A stretch of DNA of 64,000 nucleotides, from positions 868,001-932,000 of the forward strand of contig NZ_PYOC01000001.1 in the NCBI RefSeq assembly GCF_003026215.1, given 5' to 3'. The notes beneath the pieces are model-generated. The model searched no databases, was not told the origin of the DNA, and was given only the letters and a program-made list of their open reading frames with translations. Source of the DNA: Photobacterium indicum. GTDB lineage: Bacteria > Pseudomonadota > Gammaproteobacteria > Enterobacterales > Vibrionaceae. This document shows, one piece after another, positions 25,755 to 34,364 of the stretch. The translations under genes were made by a program, and so were the position numbers. The number at the start of each line of letters is the position of its first letter. The stretch's first letter is position 1.

Positions 25755-25937
25755 ATTTAGGAGAATTCAACGGCATTTGCCAATTTGGGCACAGATGAGA
25801 ATAGACGACTAAAAAAATTATGGTGGTGGCCGCAAACAACTAAATCGATATCCATTTCGATTTAACACTCGCTTACGTGTCGATTTACCATGAGTTGTAA
25901 GCCTGTATACCGATAAATGATTACAGACTGTGCTTAA

Positions 25938-27221
25938 TTAATAACTAATATAATCCATCATTTGTATGAGCTGAATTCGAATTTCATTACTGGTTTGACT
26001 GTGCCAAAAACCACTAGCAAAAGCCAATAATGGTATCCCAAACATAATAATAAATATTACCGTCATTAGCTGCTTACTTGAAAGGTGCCAGCCGTTACGA
26101 GTTTTAAAGCCTAATGCTTCTTTTTTAGGGCAAGCCGAAACACAACGCATACAAGCTTGGCATTCATCGGTACGAATTTGTGTTGCAGTATGAATTATGA
26201 TATTAGAGGGGCAGGCACGAGTACATTTATCACAATTCATATCACCACGTTCATTTAAGCAGTGACTCTTTTCACGACGAATTTTAAAAAGACTGACAAA
26301 GCTCGCCAAACCTAAAAGTGCACCATAAGGACAAAAATAGCGACAGAACGCTCGTTTACGCCAAGCAGCCATGAATAACATAATACCTAGCACCACTAAC
26401 GTGATAGTGCCCGGTGCAACAAATAGCCATGCAGTTTTTACATCTGCAATTTTGTGGTAGTTACCGTTAAGGTAATACGGAATATTAGTAGGGTGCATAC
26501 CAAGTGAAATGAAGGTGAAAAAGGCTAATAACAGATACTTAATCATTCGCAAAGGCCAATCTAACCATATTGGTGCTAGGTAGGCTTTTTTAATAAATTT
26601 TAGCCGCCAGTTATAGATGTATTCACCCACTAAGCCTAAAGGACATATCCAACCACAAAATGCTCGTTTACAAATAATCCCAGTAACTAAGACTGTAAAT
26701 AACATTACCGCACCAGCTGGATGCGTTTGATCCCAAAAGCCAAGGCTAACAATTGCCTTTATTTCAATGGCGGCGGCGATAGGTAAGAAAGCATCGGTCA
26801 CATCAGGGCGTAGAAAGCTCGGTGAAATTTGTGCGGTTAATAGTGCCGTATGGATTACATATTGAATGGTGACAAAAAAGAAAGATAACGCCATAGCATG
26901 CTGACAAACTACACGAAGAATATTTGGTCTTTGGTTTGCTTGTGCAGTTTCAGGACGAATTTTGTGGAAGCCGGTGATAATAATCACAGCTAAGACTAAT
27001 GCTAATAATAAGGGCCAATATAATGAGGCTAAAGTTGCGCAGATTACAATGATTGTGACAGCAGCTGCACCCAGCTTTTTGCCACTGGTATAAAGCAGGC
27101 TTACGCTATAGATTAAGGCAAGCATTAAAGTCATTGATTCAATAAAAGTCAAAACGGCACCATTCGAAGTTTTAGCCGCATTATATAAAGTTCTTAGCAG
27201 CAAATCTGATGGTAAAATCAA
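25938..27221 (-). CDS. membrane-bound polyferredoxin (NapH/CcoG/YccM-like)
   Basis: A 427-residue protein with several membrane helices in the first 330 residues. Two CxxxCP-type motifs mark the NapH/NosR family (FCGWICPLGLVGEYIYNW and FCRYFCPYGALLGL). Near the C-terminus are two ferredoxin-type 4Fe-4S clusters (CDKCTRACP and CQACMRCVSACPK) and a final membrane helix. It should pass electrons between a quinone or flavin carrier and a periplasmic or cytoplasmic partner. The partner is unknown. It is divergent from an iron-type ABC operon, which would suit a role in ferric reduction, but that is inference. Confidence 0.85.
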   Translation of the reverse strand: MILPSDLLLRTLYNAAKTSNGAVLTFIESMTLMLALIYSVSLLYTSGKKLGAAAVTIIVICATLASLYWPLLLALVLAVIIITGFHKIRPETAQANQRPNILRVVCQHAMALSFFFVTIQYVIHTALLTAQISPSFLRPDVTDAFLPIAAAIEIKAIVSLGFWDQTHPAGAVMLFTVLVTGIICKRAFCGWICPLGLVGEYIYNWRLKFIKKAYLAPIWLDWPLRMIKYLLLAFFTFISLGMHPTNIPYYLNGNYHKIADVKTAWLFVAPGTITLVVLGIMLFMAAWRKRAFCRYFCPYGALLGLASFVSLFKIRREKSHCLNERGDMNCDKCTRACPSNIIIHTATQIRTDECQACMRCVSACPKKEALGFKTRNGWHLSSKQLMTVIFIIMFGIPLLAFASGFWHSQTSNEIRIQLIQMMDYISY

Positions 27222-27665
27222 CTTCTACACTTTCTTTGATACGCATTAAATTTAACGCAAAATAGAGTACTACTTTAGAGCTAAAAAGAACAAATAAAGA
27301 TTAAGTAGGCTTTGTTTCCTAAACTAGAAATACCGCTAATACATTTTTCACTATTGTGTATATGTGCCACTAATCCGCGGTTAACTAAGGCTTGCCACTC
27401 CCAAAGGGCGAGTTTTGTTGGGATCAATGCCGTGTTACAAATGTTCGACTGGAAACACGACCACTACAGCTATTATCGCATTATACCTATTGTCGCTTAG
27501 GTTAATGCCTGTAGCGATTCAGTAGAACTATTCACGGCTTTATCTGAAAAATAATTGGCTAAATGGATTCAGTAACGTCGCGAGCCCTGATGTAAAATCC
27601 ATAATATAATTAAGGGCTATTTAACAAAACTGCAAGATAATATCCCAATAAACGATATTTAAACT
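27222..27665. other. intergenic region between the ferredoxin and ABC operons
   Basis: About 440 bases with divergent promoters expected. A 62-codon frame at 27312-27500 lacks a ribosome-binding site and resembles nothing known. Apart from the Fur box at the right end, no structured element stands out. Confidence 0.35.
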
Positions 27666-27684
27666 GATAATTATTATCATTAGT
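27666..27684 (+). promoter_or_regulatory. Fur box upstream of iron ABC operon
   Basis: GATAATTATTATCATTAGT matches the Fur consensus GATAATGATAATCATTATC at 15 of 19 positions. It lies 36 bases before the start codon of the binding-protein gene, where Fe-Fur would block transcription when iron is plentiful. Confidence 0.85.
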
Positions 27685-27719
27685 ATTGGCGTCAAATATC
27701 TTTATTGTTGTTAAATAAC

Positions 27720-28877
27720 ATGAAAAACGCGTTTAAATTACTTTGTCTCTCTTCTGTGCTGTTATCATTCTCATCAATGGCTTCGCAATTTCCCGTCACT
27801 GTTACTGATGTTTCTGGTCGTCAGGTTACGATTGAATCACAGCCCGAAAATATCGCTTTATCGACAGGTCGTGTTTTTCCATTACTAGAAATTATTTATC
27901 AGCAAGAGGCTGCTGACCATCTTGTTGCTTGGCGTGATGATATGCGCCTTTCTGCCCCGAGCATGTACGCCAATTACATCAAAGATTTCCCACAGCTGAA
28001 AGATGTTCCACATATTGGAAAAATTAAATCAGGTGAATTTGATACCGAACGCTTTATTAATATGAAGAACCGACCGGATCTTTTTGTTGTCGATATTTCC
28101 AATATAAAACTAGCAGAAGAAAAGGGGCTTATTGCTAAATTAGACAAGTTAGGCATTAAGGTTATTGCCATTGATTTCCGTGAAGACCCTGTAAAAAATA
28201 CTGTGAAATCTGTGACAACGTTAGCGAAAGCACTGGGTAAAGAAGAGCAGGGCAAAGCATTTGCAGAGTATTATCAACAGCATGTGAAAAGCTTAACGAA
28301 TATAGTTGCAACGCTACCTGCGTCAGAACGTAATAAGCGTGTATTCATCGAGCGTGCGGCAGGTTATGACGGTTCTTGTTGCCAAACATTCGCGACCGGT
28401 AATATGGGCGCATATATCCCTTATTTAAAAGCAACGAACATTGCAGATAAGCCGCTTAAAGGCGCGATTACAGGGCAGATGTCACCAGAAAGTGTGATCA
28501 GTGCTCAACCCGATGTATACATCATGCAAACAACGGGTTGGATTGATAAAAAAGGGAATGTAACGAGCGGTGTTCCATTTGGTTATGCTCCTTTAAATCA
28601 GGCTGCAATTAGCAAAGCCACAAGTAAATTGATGGACCGTTCATGGTTAAAGGCCATAAATGCGTACCAGAATAAGAACGTGTATTCTATTTATATGCCT
28701 TTCTATAACTCACCGTACAATTTAGTGGCAATGGAATATTTTGCTAAATGGGTTCACCCAGAACAGTTTAAAGATCTGAACCCAGAAAAAACATTTGAAG
28801 AAATGAACCTGAAGTTTGCGAACCGTAAAGCGACAGGTGTATTTGGTCAAAATAACTTCGAGGCAATGAAGAAGTGA
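27720..28877 (+). CDS. periplasmic binding protein of an iron/siderophore-type ABC transporter
   Basis: A 385-residue protein with a signal peptide (MKNAFKLLCLSSVLLSFSSMAS) and a FepB/BtuF-like type III binding fold: VTDVSGRQVTIESQPENIALSTGR, then IGKIKSGEFDTERFINMKNRPDLFVVD in segments, then PLKGAITGQMSPESVISAQPDVYIMQ. It captures a ferric chelate and hands it to the FecCD-like permease encoded next. The ATG at 27720 starts the signal peptide. The C-terminus overlaps the GTG start of the permease gene by four bases. Iron is inferred from the Fur box. Confidence 0.88.
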   Translation: MKNAFKLLCLSSVLLSFSSMASQFPVTVTDVSGRQVTIESQPENIALSTGRVFPLLEIIYQQEAADHLVAWRDDMRLSAPSMYANYIKDFPQLKDVPHIGKIKSGEFDTERFINMKNRPDLFVVDISNIKLAEEKGLIAKLDKLGIKVIAIDFREDPVKNTVKSVTTLAKALGKEEQGKAFAEYYQQHVKSLTNIVATLPASERNKRVFIERAAGYDGSCCQTFATGNMGAYIPYLKATNIADKPLKGAITGQMSPESVISAQPDVYIMQTTGWIDKKGNVTSGVPFGYAPLNQAAISKATSKLMDRSWLKAINAYQNKNVYSIYMPFYNSPYNLVAMEYFAKWVHPEQFKDLNPEKTFEEMNLKFANRKATGVFGQNNFEAMKK

Positions 28878-29920
28878 GTTCTATTGCACTTGAGTTAACC
28901 GCTCATCGTGCTCGTAACCAGAAAAAGAAGATTGCCTTGGCAGTCTTCTTTGTTATGAGCATTATTTGCTTAGTTGCAGATATTCTTATTGGATCGCAAG
29001 GTTTGACCCTTGACCAAGTATTGAATGGTATTTTTCATCCATCGTCGAGTGATATTGCTAGCCGTATCATCATTTGGGATATTCGTATGCCAATGTCATT
29101 GATGGCACCTTTAGTGGGTGGGGCTTTAGCATTAGCAGGGGCGCAAATGCAAACCACGTTGAATAATCCACTCGCCGATCCTTATACGTTCGGCGTGTCG
29201 GCTGCTGCTGGTTTTGGTGCGTCTTTAGTTATTACTAATGTGATTGCTATTCCATTTATTCCGGTCGAATACCAAGTTGCATTCATGGCGTTCATTATGT
29301 GCTTGTTAACGACATTCATGATTGCTGGCGTGTCTTCTATAAAACGCGTGTCGATAGAAGGTGTAATGCTATTTGGTGTGGCAATCATGTTTGCCTACGA
29401 CAGCATGCTAACTATGATGCAATACATCGCGACAGAGACACAGTTGCAGACATTAGTGTTTTGGCAAATGGGATCATTAGATCGTGGTAGCTGGGAAAAG
29501 ATTACGGTTCTAGCGATTCTATTACCTATCGTACTTGCCATTATGATGAAAGATTCATGGAAGTTGTCGACACTTAAAATTGGTCAAGAACGTGCAGAAT
29601 CAATGGGGATCAATGTTAATCGACTACGCGTTAAAACCTTATTATTAGTCTCTGTTATTACATCTCTTTCGGTTTCTTTTGTTGGTGCTGTTGGTTTTGT
29701 TGGGCTTGTTGCACCGCATATTGCCCGCATGATATTAGGTGAAGATCAGCGTTATTTCTTACCTGCCTCTTTCTTGCTGGGCGCGGTCTTATTAGAGCTG
29801 GCTTCTATTGCCAGTAAATCAATTATGCCGGGTATTATTCTGCCATTAACCGTTGTGATGTCGATGGTGGGTATACCATTCTTTATTTTCTTAATTGTGA
29901 AAAAGGGCGGTAAGTTCTAA
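28874..29920 (+). CDS. FecCD-type permease of the iron ABC transporter
   Basis: A 348-residue membrane protein with about ten helices and family motifs: IIIWDIRMPMSLMAPLVGGALALAGAQMQ (in segments), the NNPLADPYTFGVSAAAGFGASL segment that contacts the ATPase, and GFVGLVAPHIARMI. It starts with GTG, overlapping the upstream stop (GTGA), and its stop TAA overlaps the ATG of the ATPase gene. This tight coupling shows a single three-gene operon under the Fur box. Confidence 0.93.
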   Translation: MSSIALELTAHRARNQKKKIALAVFFVMSIICLVADILIGSQGLTLDQVLNGIFHPSSSDIASRIIIWDIRMPMSLMAPLVGGALALAGAQMQTTLNNPLADPYTFGVSAAAGFGASLVITNVIAIPFIPVEYQVAFMAFIMCLLTTFMIAGVSSIKRVSIEGVMLFGVAIMFAYDSMLTMMQYIATETQLQTLVFWQMGSLDRGSWEKITVLAILLPIVLAIMMKDSWKLSTLKIGQERAESMGINVNRLRVKTLLLVSVITSLSVSFVGAVGFVGLVAPHIARMILGEDQRYFLPASFLLGAVLLELASIASKSIMPGIILPLTVVMSMVGIPFFIFLIVKKGGKF

Positions 29921-30666
29921 TGGCACTTAAAATTAGTAATCTCTCTGTGTCGTTTGGTGGTAATCGTGTGTTGAATGACCTGACAATTCCAGAAATTCAT
30001 GCTGGTGAAATGGTCTCGTTAATTGGTAAGAATGGGGCAGGGAAGTCGACGGTGCTTAAACAGATGACCAAGCTGATCCGGTTTAATCCTCACTTGATCA
30101 CCTTAGCTGGCAAACCGTTGGTTCTTGATGAAATTGGCTATCTGCCGCAAGACCACCGTATTACCGCAAGTATCAGTGTTGTCGAATTACTTATTACGAC
30201 CATGCATGTTGGATCAAATTCATTATTTACTAAAGCCGATAGTGCAGAAAAAGCATTAGCTTTATTACATAGTATTGGCATTATTCATTTAGCGAATAAA
30301 ATTTGTACTGAGTTATCAGGAGGTGAAAGCCAAATGGTAGGCTTAGCGCAAGCGGTTATCAATAAACCCAAAGTGTTAATACTGGATGAACCGACGTCAG
30401 CACTGGATATGAGTAATCAGCTTAAACTGCTTGAGTATGTAAAATTGTATACGCGCCAGTATTCAGCGTGCGCTTTAATGGTGGTACATGATTTGAATCT
30501 CGCTATTCAGTATTCTGATAAAGTGGCAGCATTACACGACGGACGACTTTTTGCGTATGGTGAACCGACGCATATTATTGATGAACAGCTGATCAAAGAC
30601 TTGTTTAACGTGAAGTCCCAAATCATTCAGCTGGATGACTATCCCGTGGTTGTCGTGCGTTCGTAG
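29920..30666 (+). CDS. FecE-type ATPase of the iron ABC transporter
   Basis: A 248-residue ABC ATPase with Walker A GKNGAGKST, Q-loop LPQDHR, signature LSGGESQMVGLAQA, Walker B VLILDEPTSALD and switch His in MVVHDLNLAIQYSD. It is the last gene of the operon and is followed 30 bases later by a strong terminator shared with the convergent HTH gene. Confidence 0.93.
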   Translation: MALKISNLSVSFGGNRVLNDLTIPEIHAGEMVSLIGKNGAGKSTVLKQMTKLIRFNPHLITLAGKPLVLDEIGYLPQDHRITASISVVELLITTMHVGSNSLFTKADSAEKALALLHSIGIIHLANKICTELSGGESQMVGLAQAVINKPKVLILDEPTSALDMSNQLKLLEYVKLYTRQYSACALMVVHDLNLAIQYSDKVAALHDGRLFAYGEPTHIIDEQLIKDLFNVKSQIIQLDDYPVVVVRS

Positions 30667-30695
30667 TTTTTTGCGATAACACTTAATCAAAAAGA

Positions 30696-30745
30696 AAAGC
30701 CCACATAACTCCATGTTTTAATCGGTTATGTGGGCTTTAGTATTT
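30696..30745. terminator. bidirectional rho-independent terminator
   Basis: A 14-bp perfect stem (AAAGCCCACATAAC / GTTATGTGGGCTTT) lies between the convergent iron ABC operon and the HTH gene. A-rich on the left and T-rich on the right, it can stop transcription from both sides. Confidence 0.93.
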
Positions 30746-30764
30746 TTAGCTTTCAAGATTACCG

Positions 30765-30989
30765 CTAGCGTTGTTGTTCGTTGCTATTGGCTTCGAATTC
30801 TAGAATATCACCAGGCTGACATTCTAATACCTCACATAATTTAGCGAGTGTCGAGAAACGGACGGCTTTCGCTTTTCCGTTTTTTAATACAGATAAGTTG
30901 GCTTCGGTAATTTCTACCAGCTGGGCTAAGGTCTTTAAGCGCATTTTCCGTTTTGCCATCATCACATCTAAGTTAATACGAATAGTCAT
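30765..30989 (-). CDS. Xre/YozG-type helix-turn-helix regulator (copy 2)
   Basis: A 74-residue HTH protein nearly matching the one at 13933-14154: INLDVMMAKRKMRLKTLAQLVEI, NLSVLKNGKAKAVRFSTLAKLCE, CQPGDILEFE. It lies nine bases after a DUF2975 gene on the same strand, the same spacing as in copy 1. It probably autoregulates the pair. Confidence 0.88.
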   Translation of the reverse strand: MTIRINLDVMMAKRKMRLKTLAQLVEITEANLSVLKNGKAKAVRFSTLAKLCEVLECQPGDILEFEANSNEQQR

Positions 30990-30998
30990 TATGACTCC

Positions 30999-31547
30999 TT
31001 AAATCGTGTGGCTGTTTTCATCGGCAAGTGTGTATCCTTCCTTCATCACCCATGAAATGATCAGAACAATAAATCCGAATACTATAGTCAAAAAATCCAT
31101 ACCAACAAAGCTAATTGCTAGCATGCGCTCACCAGGAGGGTTATTAAACGATAAAACTACCGACATTAACGTGCCATATACTACAGAAGCGCCAACCCAA
31201 TAGAACACGCTGTAACCTAACTTTTGATAGTAGTTGGCATTTTCAAGGGTGAATATTTCGTTTTGTTCGTAGTTGCGAAATAAACGAATTAGTACTTTTA
31301 AGGCATACATAATGATACAGCATAGTAATAAGCTAGTGACCATCGCCAAAATTCGCGTTGTGAGTGTGAACGGCAGCTGCGTGTAACTGTCGAAGTCATA
31401 ACTGAGTTGAATAATACCGCGCGAGGTTAAAAAGTCGTACGGTGTTTCAACGGTTAGCCAGTAGTAACACACCGCAATAGGTGTAAGTGCAAAAAAGAAC
31501 TGAAATAACAAACGGGCACGGCGACTTTGTTTTTGAATCTTAGACAT
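30999..31547 (-). CDS. DUF2975 membrane protein (copy 2)
   Basis: A 182-residue protein with four membrane helices and the family loop FTLENANYYQKLGYSVFYWVGA. The ATG at 31547 (MSKIQKQSRRARLL) is preceded by AGGAAG and is preferred over the ATG 14 codons upstream. It pairs with the downstream HTH gene exactly as copy 1 does, so the window holds two paralogous loci about 17 kb apart in the same orientation. Confidence 0.83.
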   Translation of the reverse strand: MSKIQKQSRRARLLFQFFFALTPIAVCYYWLTVETPYDFLTSRGIIQLSYDFDSYTQLPFTLTTRILAMVTSLLLCCIIMYALKVLIRLFRNYEQNEIFTLENANYYQKLGYSVFYWVGASVVYGTLMSVVLSFNNPPGERMLAISFVGMDFLTIVFGFIVLIISWVMKEGYTLADENSHTI

Positions 31548-31866
31548 AACGAACTTCCTGTTAAGTGGATGTGCAAATACTAAGATCATTCCAATCGAAG
31601 ATCAATGTATAATTATCGTTTATCGATATGAAATTATTGTTTTGGTGTGTTGGAATATTCTGCTTATGACTTTACTCTGTAAGATATCCTCTACTTATTA
31701 GTACTGTGTGCTGAGTGAAGTAGTTGATTTATATAAATAATCAATTTGCGTTGAAAAAAGCATTTCAATATGCAAATCATGACATAAAGTTACGACATAG
31801 CAGCTGTTAAAACTTGGTACAGAAAATGCTTTATAGTATGCCTTATCTACTAAGGGAATGTTGTAT

Positions 31867-32118
31867 ATGAGTTTTATCATCGATAGACAGTTAACTAATA
31901 AATTAAAGAACAGTTATGCAAAGCTCATTCAATTCAGGGAAAAGCATCCAGAACTCGAAGAGGTAAATGCTGCTAAAATATTATTAGTTAAAGAAGAACA
32001 TTTGCTTAAAGCGTTTCTTCAGGCTTATAACGGCGAAATACAAACAAGTAATGATATTAAGCCATTACCAGAAGTTAATATGGGTACAAAAATTCATGAA
32101 TGCAGAAGCGATCTTTAA
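31867..32118 (+). CDS. small helical protein of unknown function
   Basis: An 83-residue charged, helical protein (LTNKLKNSYAKLIQFREKHPELEE, AAKILLVKEEHLLKAFLQAYNGE). AAGGGA precedes the ATG at 31867 with nine bases spacing, better than the ATG nine bases upstream. No signal peptide, membrane helix or known family was seen. It stands alone. Confidence 0.5.
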   Translation: MSFIIDRQLTNKLKNSYAKLIQFREKHPELEEVNAAKILLVKEEHLLKAFLQAYNGEIQTSNDIKPLPEVNMGTKIHECRSDL

Positions 32119-32224
32119 TTAATTGATTTGTTGATTGCGCCATCGTATGAAGTATGGAAAAATTCAGTAGTAACTTTACCAAAATGATTAAGCTGTTTAG
32201 TGCTTGTAATAATTGGTAAAGTTA

Positions 32225-32291
32225 CTTCGTATAACCCCACTTATAGGGTGTGGGGGTCTCTACCAGAATCCGTAAAATTCTGATTACGAAG
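32225..32291 (+). ncRNA. purine riboswitch aptamer, adenine type
   Basis: P1 pairs CTTCGTA with TACGAAG. P2 pairs CCCCAC with GTGGGG around an ATAGGG-type loop, and P3 pairs CAGAAT with ATTCTG around CCGTAAA. The conserved core bases TATAA, TCTCTACC and GATTA are present. The specificity base (position 74 in the xpt/add numbering) is U at 32284, as in adenine-sensing aptamers; guanine aptamers have C. It lies upstream of the adenine deaminase gene, as in V. vulnificus add. Confidence 0.93.
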
Positions 32292-32351
32292 AGTTGAGTG
32301 ATTGATCGCTTTTCTCTTTGTATGTCTAAAAACTGCTGAGTAGAAAGGCTG

Positions 32352-32378
32352 TTAATCTAAACCCCATTAGATTAAGAG
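32352..32378 (+). promoter_or_regulatory. hairpin overlapping the ribosome-binding site of the deaminase gene
   Basis: TTAATCTAA (32352-32360) pairs perfectly with TTAGATTAA (32367-32375), and the latter runs into the Shine-Dalgarno AAGAG (32374-32378) seven bases before the ATG. This is a likely part of the riboswitch expression platform acting on translation. How it is switched is inference. Confidence 0.6.
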
Positions 32379-32384
32379 TATGAT

Positions 32385-33389
32385 ATGAAAGACTTTATTA
32401 ACGGATTGCCAAAAGTTGAGCTTCACCTTCATATAGAAGGTTCGCTAGAGCCTGAACTTATGTTTGAGTTAGCTAAACGTAATCAGGTACAGATTCCCTT
32501 CCAGTCACCACAAGAAGTTCACGACGCGTACCAATTTCATAATCTTCAATCGTTTCTTGATATCTATTATCAGGGGGCAAACGTACTGATTCATGAGCAA
32601 GATTTCTTTGATCTTACCTGGGCATATTTACTTCGCTGTAAAGAAGATAACGTCGTACACACCGAAATTTTCTTTGATCCTCAAACTCATACCGATCGTG
32701 GTATCGCTTTTGATACAGTAGTAAGCGGAATACACCGTGCCCTTGAAGAGGCTAACAAAGTGCTGGGTATTTCGAGCCAGCTAATTATGTGTTTCCTGCG
32801 CCATCTAGATGAAACGGCTGCGTTGGCAACGCTTGAACAAGCTATACCGCACAAAGATAAAATCATCGGTGTGGGTTTGGATTCTTCAGAGCAAGGTCAC
32901 CCCCCAGAGAAATTCGCGAAGGTGTTCCAAAAGGCATTGAATGAAGGGTTTTTAACAGTGGCTCATGCCGGTGAAGAAGGGCCAGCTCAGAATATTCACG
33001 ATGCACTTAGTATGTTGGGTATTACGCGTATTGATCACGGCGTTCGCTGTGTCGAAGATCACGCATTAGTTGCAAAGCTGATTGAAGATCGTACGCCATT
33101 AACGGTATGCCCATTATCGAACATTAAGTTAAAAGTATTCGATAAAATGGAACAGCACAATATTGTCGATTTATTGCGTAAAGGCATGTGTGTAACAATT
33201 AACTCTGATGACCCCGCGTATTTTGGTGGCTATATGAATGCGAATTTTCATGCGGTGGCGGATGCACATTCAATGACAAAGAATGAGATTGCACAGTTTA
33301 CAAGGAACGGTATCGAAGCAAGTTTCATTTCGGACGATGAAAAAGCCCGTTTAGTTGTGCTGGTAGATACATATATGATGAAAGGGTAA
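32385..33389 (+). CDS. add: adenine deaminase (adenosine deaminase-like amidohydrolase)
   Basis: A 334-residue TIM-barrel metal enzyme with [15 protein letters not shown] (zinc HxH), [19 protein letters not shown] and [11 protein letters not shown]. The stretches [13 protein letters not shown] and [14 protein letters not shown] mark the adenine-deaminase branch; true adenosine deaminases have different residues there. It converts adenine to hypoxanthine in purine salvage. An adenine-type riboswitch precedes it, which agrees with adenine as substrate. Family members are widely annotated as add. Confidence 0.9.
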   Translation: MKDFINGLPKVELHLHIEGSLEPELMFELAKRNQVQIPFQSPQEVHDAYQFHNLQSFLDIYYQGANVLIHEQDFFDLTWAYLLRCKEDNVVHTEIFFDPQTHTDRGIAFDTVVSGIHRALEEANKVLGISSQLIMCFLRHLDETAALATLEQAIPHKDKIIGVGLDSSEQGHPPEKFAKVFQKALNEGFLTVAHAGEEGPAQNIHDALSMLGITRIDHGVRCVEDHALVAKLIEDRTPLTVCPLSNIKLKVFDKMEQHNIVDLLRKGMCVTINSDDPAYFGGYMNANFHAVADAHSMTKNEIAQFTRNGIEASFISDDEKARLVVLVDTYMMKG

Positions 33390-33655
33390 GAAAGAGTGCG
33401 CCGTTATTATCTGAAATCGAGGGGATCTATAGGCGCATCCAAATTTGCATATTAATTAATCAACAGCCTATGCTTTTAATTATAAAAACAGATAACACCC
33501 GCATTCAAGTTGATATAGAGGTGATTTTTTGTAAAGACAAAGATACTATCATTCACTATATCAATAATCTCGTGCGTCACCATTTGATTTGGGGTGGGTG
33601 ATACGAGGAATGTAACATTATTTTGAAATACATAATTTAAAGACAAGGGATTATC

Positions 33656-34141
33656 ATGAAAAAGGCAGTTGTGCTATTGGCGCTATTAGCGCTTGTTGGT
33701 TGTGATGAAGACGATGTTAAAGACATTCTGAATGGTCAAACAAAAGTGTTTGCTGTTTCTGGTGTACAAGTGGAAAATTCATCAACGGGTTTACCTAATG
33801 GTTATTATAAATTAAGTGATCTTAATGATGGCACGAAAGCTTCGCTACCTGATAGTTTACCTGATGGTATTAAAGCCGATCTGACTAACGCAGGCATCAC
33901 AGTACATGCACAATCATGCGGTCAAATTGTGGTTAGTGATGAAGGTTTGTGTTTTGAAAGTGGAAATAAAGCCTGTGTACCAGATGAAATAAAAAAAGTG
34001 GGTTTAGACGTCTACAAAATTGATTTAGATGACATTAAAACAGCGAAAAATTTAGACTTTTACCCGACGTTAGCAGCTGAGTTGGGTGGTTTGTTTGTTC
34101 AAATCGATTATGATGATGTTAACTGCGCGACGTTGAAATAA
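33656..34141 (+). CDS. lipoprotein of unknown function
   Basis: A 161-residue protein with a short signal and lipobox (MKKAVVLLALLALVGC), followed by acidic DEDDVKD, which should send it to the outer membrane by the Lol rule. The mature domain has three or four further cysteines (HAQSCGQ, GLCFES, NKACVPD, NCATLK) that may form disulfides. No family was recognised. A terminator follows 30 bases after the stop, so it is a single gene. Confidence 0.75.
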   Translation: MKKAVVLLALLALVGCDEDDVKDILNGQTKVFAVSGVQVENSSTGLPNGYYKLSDLNDGTKASLPDSLPDGIKADLTNAGITVHAQSCGQIVVSDEGLCFESGNKACVPDEIKKVGLDVYKIDLDDIKTAKNLDFYPTLAAELGGLFVQIDYDDVNCATLK

Positions 34142-34171
34142 CGATAACGAACTAGTATCGTCGAACTTTAT

Positions 34172-34205
34172 AGCCATATCATAATGATGTGGCTTTTTTG
34201 TTTTT
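34172..34205 (+). terminator. rho-independent terminator of the lipoprotein gene
   Basis: The stem AGCCA.ATCA / TGAT.TGGCT with a 3-base loop is followed by TTTTTTGTTTTT, 30 bases after the stop codon. Confidence 0.88.
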
Positions 34206-34364
34206 ATGACGTTAAATGAGAGCGACTTATCTTTCTTATTTGTCGATGTAATACCTTTAATGTAAAAGGATGAAGTCAATCGCACTCCAATCTTTCAACT
34301 CTCTTTGTATTTTCCTGTTTGTGCTTATATTGCCAAAGTTGTTTATAAACAAGGAAAGTGCGAT

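Noticed and set aside
27312-27500. 62-codon open frame in the ferredoxin/ABC intergenic region
   Set aside because: No ribosome-binding site and no family; the spacer is better read as a divergent promoter region.
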